Assembly (NCBI GenBank): GCA_903885895.1
Contig: CAISKC010000156.1
Span: 1-5,801 of the forward strand
DNA length: 5,801 bases
Origin: an uncultured Legionella sp.
GTDB lineage: Bacteria; Pseudomonadota; Gammaproteobacteria; Legionellales; Legionellaceae
Direction of reading: 5' to 3'
A program made the position numbers and the translations under genes. A model generated the notes under the pieces. That model saw only the letters and a program-made list of their open reading frames with translations. It had not been told where the DNA came from and did no database searches. Below are positions 1-5,621 of the stretch, piece by piece (within the stretch, counting starts at the first letter, position 1; each line of letters begins with the position of its first letter).

Positions 1-643
1 ACACCCCAAACCCTCTTTCCTTTAAAGCTTGGACTCGTTGTGCACTCGCAATTCTATGATTCAAATTAATGCTGACACAGTTCAACGATTCTGCAAAATC
101 TATTTGCTTAGGATCCCAGGTATTAAGTAAATACCCTATAGGCAAATGGGGGTGCAATGCGCGACACAAACGCAGTACATCGGGATCAAAACTAGAAATC
201 AAAGGTAAAGGGAGTGTTTTGGGCCAGAGTTCATCCAATAAACTCAATACAGTGTTAACCGTATCATGCGTACAGCCAGAAGAAGGCTTGATCTCAATAT
301 TCGCCGACATCTTATGTTTACGTAACCAAAGCAAGGTCTCGCGTAGCGTTGGGATGCGTGTCGCCGCATACTTCTTAGCAAACCAAGATCCCGCATCCAA
401 ATGTTTCAAATACTCTGCCGAAACCAAAGCAATTTGCCCTTGTCCATTTGACGTGCGCTCCAACGATTCATCATGGAACACAAACGCTTCCCCATCAGCA
501 CTCAATGTCACATCAAACTCTACAGATGTCAGACCATAGTGATGCGCCAAAGCAAAACTTTCTAAGGTATTTTCTGGCGCCAAAGCGGCAACACCACGAT
601 GACCGATGATTCGCCCCAGATGCGATAAAGTATTTTTTCTCAA
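1..643 (-). CDS. ugpQ: Glycerophosphodiester phosphodiesterase, UgpQ type (C-terminus cut by window edge)
   Basis: Hydrolyses glycerophosphodiesters from phospholipid turnover to glycerol-3-phosphate and an alcohol. The 214 codons present are open to the window edge; the family is usually near 240-250 residues, so roughly 30 are missing. The GDPD signature is intact: HRG (H15, R16), PENT (23-26), VEFD with metal ligands E42 and D44, FHD with H57, and NIEIK with E117 and K119. No signal peptide is visible, so a cytoplasmic UgpQ-like form is likelier than periplasmic GlpQ. The frame has no ATG before M112, and an in-frame stop lies at 680-682, so a non-ATG start is needed. I chose the TTG at 643-641, which follows GAGGAA (653-648) at 4-5 nt; a TTG at 655-653 with AGGA (667-664) is the alternative. 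It diverges from the operon, and no functional link to it is evident. The family call is very secure, the start moderately so. Confidence 0.93.
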   Translation of the reverse strand, partial: MRKNTLSHLGRIIGHRGVAALAPENTLESFALAHHYGLTSVEFDVTLSADGEAFVFHDESLERTSNGQGQIALVSAEYLKHLDAGSWFAKKYAATRIPTLRETLLWLRKHKMSANIEIKPSSGCTHDTVNTVLSLLDELWPKTLPLPLISSFDPDVLRLCRALHPHLPIGYLLNTWDPKQIDFAESLNCVSINLNHRIASAQRVQALKERGFGV

Positions 644-764
644 TGTATTCCTCAAAACTAAAATCCTGGCATAATGAGTTTATAATGAAATTTAAAATAT
701 AAATACCCGTTTGTTCCGGTGGACATGCTTTACCCACCTGATATGTTATCTTAGAGGAGCCGAT
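644..764. promoter_or_regulatory. Divergent promoter region between ugpQ and the operon
   Basis: This AT-rich spacer must drive both the leftward phosphodiesterase and the rightward operon. Seen on the plus strand: a perfect -10 hexamer TATAAT at 681-686, and an overlapping extended -10-like TGG-CATAAT at 667-675. Neither has a clear -35 box at 16-18 nt, so an activator may be needed, or the TATAAT may be chance in AT-rich DNA. If 681-686 is used, the leader before the dehydrogenase is about 70 nt and contains a weak inverted repeat, GGTGG (718-722) and CCACC (734-738). I see no good match to a TyrR-type operator. Promoters for the minus strand could not be singled out. Confidence 0.4.
753..759 (+). 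promoter_or_regulatory. Ribosome binding site fixing the dehydrogenase start
   Basis: AGAGGAG lies 5 nt before the ATG at 765. It sets the start there rather than at the upstream in-frame TTG (711), which would add 18 residues with no resemblance to the family. Confidence 0.75.
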
Positions 765-1802
765 ATGTCCGAGCAAATTGATTTTTTAGACTATGCACTT
801 GATCATCAGTTTGGCGATATTCAGTGCAAAATCGATCCCAAATCCGGGATGCGCGCTATCATTGCCATTCACAACACCAAACTCGGTCCTGCATTAGGAG
901 GTTGTCGGTTTATTGAATATGATCATTCGACTTCTGCCATCTTAGATGCTTTACGCCTAGCTCGAGGTATGAGTTACAAATCAGCTTTAGCCGGCTTGCC
1001 CTTAGGTGGTGGTAAAGCGGTTATCATCAAACCCAAAACCCCTTTTGATCGCGACGCTTATTTTCATGCTTTCGGTACCTTTGTCCAAGATTTGGGAGGA
1101 CGGTATATCACTGCGATGGATAGTGGGACAGAATTAAGTGATATGGCTATTATTGCTCAGCATACGCCTTACGTTGCTAGTTTGGCCAAAGACGATGGCG
1201 ATCCAGCTCGTGCTACAGCATTAGGCATTTTACGCGGCATTCAAGCAGCGGTTGCATTCCAGAAACAGCAAGACCATCTTGAAGGCTTGGTCATTGCTAT
1301 TCAAGGCTTGGGACATGTGGGGCATCTTTTGGCTCATCATGTACACGCTTTGGGTGCAAAATTAATTGTAGCAGACCTCGATCTCAAACGTGTTCAACAA
1401 GTAGTCTCTGAATTAGGCGCACAATCTGTGCCCTGTAGCGATATCCATAAAGTACCTTGCGATGTCTTTTCACCTTGTGCATTGGGTGCTATTTTCGACG
1501 AAACAACGATCCCTCAGCTCCAAACTAAGATCATTGCTGGCGCCGCTAATAATCAATTAGCACATCGCCGTCATGGGCAAATACTCCATGACAAAGGTAT
1601 TTTATATGCCCCAGATTATGTCATCAATGCTGGTGGGGTCATTTTCGCCTGTGGCAAATATTTTCATGCTTCTCCGATAGAAACAGAGCAAAACCTAAAT
1701 CGTATTGGGAAATCTTTAACCGAGATTTTTGCCCGTTCGCAACAAGAAAACAAACCCACTAGTGAGATTGCAGATAAGATAGCGGAAGAACTTTTGCAAT
1801 GA
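765..1802 (+). CDS. Leucine/phenylalanine-family amino acid dehydrogenase (NAD-dependent)
   Basis: A 345-residue Glu/Leu/Phe/Val dehydrogenase, which reversibly deaminates an L-amino acid to its 2-keto acid and ammonium with NAD. Domain 1 carries the catalytic set: K72 in MSYKSALAG, K84 in PLGGGKAV and D119 in TAMDSGTE. Their spacing (12 and 35) equals that of K68, K80 and D115 as I recall them for Bacillus leucine dehydrogenase. Domain 2 has the Rossmann motif GLGHVG (181-186) and an acidic end of strand two (VADLD, D204), fitting NAD rather than NADP. IAGAANNQL (257-265) and YAPDYVINAGG (281-291) are family hallmarks. The ATG at 765 follows AGAGGAG (753-759) at 5 nt; the frame extends up to TTG 711, but that extra stretch lacks family similarity. 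Its stop overlaps the next start (ATGA). Being first in a tyrosine-degradation operon, it may act on aromatic or branched-chain amino acids; substrate is unproven. The segment after residue 291 (VIFACGKYF) departs from the usual leucine dehydrogenase pattern. Confidence 0.93.
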   Translation: MSEQIDFLDYALDHQFGDIQCKIDPKSGMRAIIAIHNTKLGPALGGCRFIEYDHSTSAILDALRLARGMSYKSALAGLPLGGGKAVIIKPKTPFDRDAYFHAFGTFVQDLGGRYITAMDSGTELSDMAIIAQHTPYVASLAKDDGDPARATALGILRGIQAAVAFQKQQDHLEGLVIAIQGLGHVGHLLAHHVHALGAKLIVADLDLKRVQQVVSELGAQSVPCSDIHKVPCDVFSPCALGAIFDETTIPQLQTKIIAGAANNQLAHRRHGQILHDKGILYAPDYVINAGGVIFACGKYFHASPIETEQNLNRIGKSLTEIFARSQQENKPTSEIADKIAEELLQ

Positions 1803-2458
1803 GACAGGTCACTATTTCACCGCAACTGTATGATTACATGCTGCAAATTTCTTTACGTGAACACCCGGTTTTGCGTGCCCTACGCGAAGAGCAGGCTGAA
1901 CATCAGCTTGCTCACATGCAAACAGCCCCTGATCAAGCCCAGTTTTTGCAAATGCTCTTACGTATATCCAAAGCGAAACGCGTATTGGAACTTGGAACCT
2001 TTATGGGGTATGCCACACTAGCCATGGCGCTTGCGTTGCCGGATGACGGCCATATTATTACCTGTGACCGCAACGCAGGCTGGACAGACATTGCGCTACC
2101 TTATTGGCAACAAGCCGAGCAAGCGCATAAAATTGATTTGCGGCATGGACCCGCTTTAACCACCCTTCAAGACTTATTAGCACAAGGGATGGCACAAACG
2201 TTTGACTTTATTTATATTGACGCAGACAAGACGAATTATGTAGCGTATTACGAATATGCATTACAATGCATTCAACCCCATGGACTGATTGCGATAGATA
2301 ATGTATTTTGGGATGGTGATGTGATTGATCCCCAAATCAGTAATGCACAAACCAGAGAAATCCGCCGACTGAATACTCTCATCCAACAAGATGAACGGGT
2401 GAACATCAGTTTACTCACAATTGCGGATGGTTTGTTTTTAATTCAACCAAGGATCTAG
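1799..2458 (+). CDS. SAM-dependent O-methyltransferase, family 3 (caffeoyl-CoA/catechol OMT type)
   Basis: A 219-residue class I methyltransferase of the cation-dependent O-methyltransferase family, which moves a methyl group from S-adenosylmethionine to a hydroxyl, usually of a vicinal diphenol. An N-terminal helical part (1-55, with SPQLYDYMLQIS) precedes the Rossmann core. Motif I is VLELGTFMGYATLAMA (62-77), followed by an acidic residue at the end of strand two (CDR, D90). The divalent-metal site is predicted from D141 (YIDADKTNY, 139-147) and D167-N168 (IDN). Length and motif order are normal, with no signal peptide. It starts inside the dehydrogenase stop (ATGA), so translation is probably coupled and the two are cotranscribed. 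Methylation is not part of the homogentisate pathway; the substrate is unknown, an o-diphenol or aromatic by-product being a guess from context. Family is secure, substrate is not. Confidence 0.92.
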   Translation: MRQVTISPQLYDYMLQISLREHPVLRALREEQAEHQLAHMQTAPDQAQFLQMLLRISKAKRVLELGTFMGYATLAMALALPDDGHIITCDRNAGWTDIALPYWQQAEQAHKIDLRHGPALTTLQDLLAQGMAQTFDFIYIDADKTNYVAYYEYALQCIQPHGLIAIDNVFWDGDVIDPQISNAQTREIRRLNTLIQQDERVNISLLTIADGLFLIQPRI

Positions 2459-2492
2459 CACGTCATCTTGAGCACAGCGAAGGATCTCATGA
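2449..2492. repeat. Short imperfect palindrome resembling a dispersed intergenic repeat
   Basis: The gap after the methyltransferase holds an imperfect palindrome at 2464-2484, from ATCTTGAG to CGAAGGAT. Outer arms of 5 bp (one a G-T pair) and an inner GC/GC pair flank a 2-nt mismatch and a 3-nt loop. The word AAGGATCT occurs twice, at 2449-2456 across the gene's end and at 2480-2487. From memory, the pattern GTCATCyTGAGC...GCGAAGGATCT matches a class of short repeats scattered between genes in many bacterial genomes. No T-run follows, so it is not a standard terminator. With one copy in the window, repeat status is inference. Confidence 0.45.
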
Positions 2493-2522
2493 ATAGGATA
2501 TGAAGTGAGCAGTTACCATTAG

Positions 2523-2530
2523 AAAAGGAG
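2523..2530 (+). promoter_or_regulatory. Ribosome binding site for hpd
   Basis: AAAAGGAG ends 8 nt before the ATG at 2539. It favours that start over a second in-frame ATG at 2545, which would be 14 nt away. Unlike its neighbours, hpd does not overlap the preceding gene, so it relies on this strong site rather than on coupling. Confidence 0.75.
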
Positions 2531-2538
2531 TTGTGTAA

Positions 2539-3594
2539 ATGGAAATGGAATATAATAATCCCTGTGGCTTAAACGGCTTTGCATTTTTAGAGTTCTCTGC
2601 ACCCGATGCATCACAACTGCAAGAGCAATTTAAAAAAATGGGATTTACCCACAAAGCCAGTCATCGTTCAGCGCCTATTTACCTCTATCAGCAAGGCAAT
2701 ATTGTCTTCATCATCAACGCAACACCCCAATCACGTGCTGCAGAACATGCGCGTATTCACGGTGCTGGTGCTTGCGCCATGGGATTTCGCGTCAAAAATG
2801 CGCAAGCTGCTTATGAATACGCGCTACAACATGGTGCTACGGCTTTTATTGATGAATGCAAACCTTGCCACCAGTTATATGCTATTGAAGCCATAGGACA
2901 ATCCGTCATTTATTTTGTTGAAGAGGATGATCTCCCTTTTTCAGAAGAATGGACGTACCATCAAAATACCACGACCTGCGATACACAATTATTGAACATC
3001 GATCATCTGACTCATAATGTCTTCCGGGGCAATATGGACAAATGGGCTGATTTTTATCATAACATCTTTAATTTTAGAGAAATTCGTTACTTTGATATCA
3101 AAGGACAATTAACCGGATTGCGTAGTCGCGCTTTAAGCAGCCCTTGTAATTTGATTAAAATCCCCTTGAATGAATCGAAAGATGATCAATCTCAAATTGA
3201 AGAATTTTTGCACGATTACCATGGCGAAGGTATTCAGCATATTGCGCTGTCTACGGCACACATTTATCACTCCGTACACACCTTACGGCAACAAGGCGTA
3301 TCATTCCTCACAGTCCCTGATGCATATTATGACATGATTCATACACGCGTCCCTTGGCACCAAGAACCCTTGCAGGATTTGCAAGCTGAACAGATCTTGA
3401 TTGATGGTGATCGTGAGCCCAAAGGGGGATTATTGCTACAAACTTTTACTGAGAATGTGTTTGGACCAGTATTTTTTGAAATCATTCAACGCCAAGGTAA
3501 TCAAGGCTTTGGCGAGGGTAATTTCCAAGCTTTGTTCGAAGCCATTGAGCGCGATCAAATTAAACGCGGTACGTTGTCGGAGCATCTATCATGA
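2539..3594 (+). CDS. hpd: 4-hydroxyphenylpyruvate dioxygenase (legiolysin type)
   Basis: Converts 4-hydroxyphenylpyruvate and O2 to homogentisate and CO2, the committed step of tyrosine breakdown; a non-heme Fe(II) enzyme of the cytoplasm. The 351 residues show the usual two-barrel vicinal-oxygen-chelate layout: a degenerate N-terminal domain (about 8-130) beginning NPCGLNGFAFLEF, and a catalytic C-terminal domain (about 150-350). The three iron ligands are in place: H156 in IDHLTHNV, H234 in GIQHIAL and E314 in FFEIIQRQG. The C-terminal signature GFGEGNFQALFEAIERDQ (323-340) is intact. Length is normal and no key residue is missing. It overlaps fahA by 4 nt (ATGA) and sits 80 nt after the methyltransferase. 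In Legionella the homologue (Lly) is known for brown pyomelanin-type pigment and haemolysis-associated phenotypes through homogentisate; whether that happens here depends on HmgA, which is not in the window. The identification is very secure. Confidence 0.97.
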   Translation: MEMEYNNPCGLNGFAFLEFSAPDASQLQEQFKKMGFTHKASHRSAPIYLYQQGNIVFIINATPQSRAAEHARIHGAGACAMGFRVKNAQAAYEYALQHGATAFIDECKPCHQLYAIEAIGQSVIYFVEEDDLPFSEEWTYHQNTTTCDTQLLNIDHLTHNVFRGNMDKWADFYHNIFNFREIRYFDIKGQLTGLRSRALSSPCNLIKIPLNESKDDQSQIEEFLHDYHGEGIQHIALSTAHIYHSVHTLRQQGVSFLTVPDAYYDMIHTRVPWHQEPLQDLQAEQILIDGDREPKGGLLLQTFTENVFGPVFFEIIQRQGNQGFGEGNFQALFEAIERDQIKRGTLSEHLS

Positions 3595-4574
3595 AATTAG
3601 CCAGCCTCAAAGGTGGTAGAGACGGAAAACTGTGTGTAGTCAGTCAAAACTTGACGCAAGCAACCTTGGTGCCAGAAATTGCACCAACAATGCAATATGC
3701 ACTTGATAATTGGCAAAGCCTGGTCCCAGCTTTACAGGACGTCTATCAAAAACTCAATGCGCAACAACATCCGCAAGCGTTTTCATTCGATCCACAACAA
3801 TGTACTGCGCCATTACCCAGAGCCTTCCAATGGGCCGACGGCAGCGCTTATGTCAATCATGTCGAATTAGTCCGTAAAGCCCGCAATGCAGAGATGCCAA
3901 AAGAATTTTGGACCGATCCGCTCATGTATCAGGGCGGATCAGACTCTTTCCTTGGTCCAACCGATGCGATCCCAGTGGTCGACGAAGCTTATGGGATTGA
4001 TTTTGAATCAGAAATTGCCATCATCACCAGTGATGTCCCCATGGCCGTTTCTGCTGAACACGCTGGCCAACATATCTTATTACTCATGTTGGTTAATGAT
4101 GTGTCACTCAGAAATCTTATTCCGCAAGAGTTGGCCAAAGGATTTGGGTTTTTTCAATCTAAACCAGCCAGCAGCTTTTCTCCAGTTGCCGTCACACCCG
4201 ATGAATTAGGCACAGCTTGGGACGGCCAGCGTGTCCATTTACCCTTATACAGTTATTTAAATAACCAATTATTCGGCCAACCTGATGCGGGGACAGATAT
4301 GACATTTTCTTTCCCTCAATTGCTAGCTCATGCTGCAAAAACCAGACCATTATGTGCAGGTACCATCATTGGCTCCGGTACTGTTTCTAATTGTGACCGC
4401 AGTAAAGGATCCTCTTGTATTGCAGAAAAACGCATGTTAGAAATTATTGAACAAGGCAGCGCCACCACGCCTTTTATGCGCTTTGGCGATAGCATCCGCA
4501 TCGAAATGCATTATCAACAACAAAATATATTTGGTTCCATTCAACAAAAGGTCGTGCCTTATGCTACTGTATGA
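3591..4574 (+). CDS. fahA: Fumarylacetoacetase (fumarylacetoacetate hydrolase)
   Basis: Cleaves fumarylacetoacetate to fumarate and acetoacetate, the last step of the homogentisate pathway. The 327-residue protein is the shorter bacterial form: an N-terminal domain (about 1-80) followed by the FAH catalytic fold. Predicted metal ligands are E139 and E141 in DFESEIAII (137-145) and D170 in LLMLVNDVSLRN. The stretch NHVELVRKARNAEMPKEFWTDPLMYQGGSD, around 89-118, and GTIIGSGTVSN (257-267) are family hallmarks. The ATG lies in the hpd stop (ATGA) and has GGAG at 3579-3582, 8 nt upstream. Its 3' end overlaps maiA by 14 nt. Order hpd-fahA-maiA makes the assignment firm; related FAH-fold hydrolases or decarboxylases are unlikely given these neighbours and the protein's full length. 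Confidence 0.95.
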   Translation: MKLASLKGGRDGKLCVVSQNLTQATLVPEIAPTMQYALDNWQSLVPALQDVYQKLNAQQHPQAFSFDPQQCTAPLPRAFQWADGSAYVNHVELVRKARNAEMPKEFWTDPLMYQGGSDSFLGPTDAIPVVDEAYGIDFESEIAIITSDVPMAVSAEHAGQHILLLMLVNDVSLRNLIPQELAKGFGFFQSKPASSFSPVAVTPDELGTAWDGQRVHLPLYSYLNNQLFGQPDAGTDMTFSFPQLLAHAAKTRPLCAGTIIGSGTVSNCDRSKGSSCIAEKRMLEIIEQGSATTPFMRFGDSIRIEMHYQQQNIFGSIQQKVVPYATV

Positions 4575-5190
4575 TTATTATCGCTCTTCCTGCGCTTACC
4601 GCGTGCGCATTGCGCTGAACATCAAGCAGGTGGATTACACTTCTATCAAAGTCGATCTGACACAAGATGAGCAGCACGCGTCTTCTTACCAACAGTACAA
4701 CCAGCAAGCTCTGGTACCTACTTTGATCGATAATCAACAGGTCATCACGCAATCATTAGCCATTATCGAATATCTGAATGAGCAATACCCTACCCCGCCT
4801 TTACTACCTTCCTCTGCTTTGGAACGCGCTCAAATCAGGTCTTTAGCGCTCAGCATTGCTTGCGATATGCATCCTTTAAATAATTTACGCGTATTGAACA
4901 CCTTACGTAAAGATTGGCATGCCAATCCTGAACAAGTACAACACTGGTATCATCATTGGTTACAAGAAGGGTTTACTGCGATTGAAAAACAATTAGAGAA
5001 GTATCCTCGGAAACAATTATTTTGTTTTACCGATAACGTCACCCTTGCGGATATTTGTTTGATCCCACAAGTCTATAACGCCATACGTTTTGAATGCCCT
5101 ATGGCGCCATATCCCACTATCCAAAAGATTTATGATCATTGCACGCAATTGCCTGCTTTTATGCAAGCTGCGCCCTCACTTCACAACTGA
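4561..5190 (+). CDS. maiA: Maleylacetoacetate isomerase (zeta-class glutathione transferase)
   Basis: Isomerises maleylacetoacetate to fumarylacetoacetate using glutathione as a cofactor, feeding FahA. The 209 residues give an N-terminal thioredoxin-like domain (about 1-80) with the zeta signature SSCAYRVRIAL (9-19; S9, S10 and C11 bind glutathione), the cis-proline loop ALVPTL (50-55, P53) and QSLAIIEYL (64-72). The helical C-terminal domain contains TLADICLIPQVYNA, typical of MaiA. The ATG at 4561 begins MLLYDYYRSS as the family does; AAAAGG (4546-4551) stands 9 nt before it. The frame is open upstream to 4447, but that part lies inside fahA and lacks family similarity. The 14-nt overlap with fahA suggests coupled translation. 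Its last 15 nt also overlap the end of the opposing membrane-protein gene. No key residue is missing. Confidence 0.95.
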   Translation: MLLYDYYRSSCAYRVRIALNIKQVDYTSIKVDLTQDEQHASSYQQYNQQALVPTLIDNQQVITQSLAIIEYLNEQYPTPPLLPSSALERAQIRSLALSIACDMHPLNNLRVLNTLRKDWHANPEQVQHWYHHWLQEGFTAIEKQLEKYPRKQLFCFTDNVTLADICLIPQVYNAIRFECPMAPYPTIQKIYDHCTQLPAFMQAAPSLHN

Positions 5191-5598
5191 ATAATGTAAA
5201 ATAAATAACTCCATACCTTTGCCTAAAAAGACAACACCGACAAGTAAAGAAATAACAATCAGCCAATAATACCCGGTTCCAGCACAAATTTTCTTAGTAC
5301 TAGCCAACATTTGTTCCGGCATGGATAACCACAACAATCCTTTCACGAGGATCAACCAACATAATATGGTAACAAAAGTAGAGCGATCCCATAGCCACAC
5401 ATTATGAGTCACCACAAACACAATCCCAAAAAACAAAGTAATACAGGCGCCAAGCGGAATACAAGGATCCTGCGGCTGCAATTGTAAAATAATTTTCCGA
5501 TAATAATACATTCTACCCATCACGATGATCGATAAAATGAATAGAAATGAACCGAAAATCTGTGATAATAAAAAACTATAATAATGTTGGTTCAACAT
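5176..5598 (-). CDS. Small four-helix integral membrane protein, function unknown
   Basis: I do not recognise the family. The 140-residue product is hydrophobic with four predicted membrane spans at about residues 8-27, 47-66, 73-92 and 109-130, joined by short polar loops (RMYYYRK after span 1, PEQMLASTKK before span 4). There is no cleavable signal and no visible catalytic or metal-binding motif. I chose the ATG at 5598-5596 because AAGGAAG stands 4-5 nt before it. The in-frame ATG at 5625-5623 would add nine residues (MKNISQGRY), but it has no ribosome binding site and falls at the predicted transcription start. The gene converges on maiA, sharing 15 nt at the 3' ends, so it belongs to another transcript; a link to tyrosine breakdown is not supported. 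That it is a real gene is likely from its length and consistent membrane topology. Confidence 0.75.
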   Translation of the reverse strand: MLNQHYYSFLLSQIFGSFLFILSIIVMGRMYYYRKIILQLQPQDPCIPLGACITLFFGIVFVVTHNVWLWDRSTFVTILCWLILVKGLLWLSMPEQMLASTKKICAGTGYYWLIVISLLVGVVFLGKGMELFILHYSVVK

Positions 5599-5621
5599 AT
5601 ATCTTCCTTGCGATATGTTTT

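Noticed and set aside
69..539. Plus-strand open frame of 156 codons
   Set aside because: It lies wholly antisense to the phosphodiesterase, whose active-site motifs are intact; the product has no recognisable domain.
718..738. Inverted repeat GGTGG/CCACC in the dehydrogenase leader
   Set aside because: The stem is only 5 bp with an 11-nt loop, and no known operator or riboswitch consensus is apparent; it could be chance.
711..764. Longer dehydrogenase from a TTG at 711
   Set aside because: The added residues are unlike the family, and AGAGGAG directly before the ATG at 765 explains initiation.
513..776. Minus-strand open frame of 87 codons over the phosphodiesterase start and the spacer
   Set aside because: It reads a different frame through the phosphodiesterase N-terminus and crosses the dehydrogenase start; it has no ribosome binding site or recognisable motif.
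2468..2499. Internal promoter for hpd (TTGAGC and TAGGAT)
   Set aside because: The boxes are 20 nt apart and each matches only four of six positions, too weak to call.
4447..4560. Longer MaiA from an ATG at 4447
   Set aside because: The extra 38 codons sit inside the fahA reading region, while MLLYDYYRSS at 4561 matches the normal MaiA N-terminus.
5191..5250. Intrinsic terminator after maiA
   Set aside because: The stretch is AT-rich but shows no GC stem followed by a T-run.
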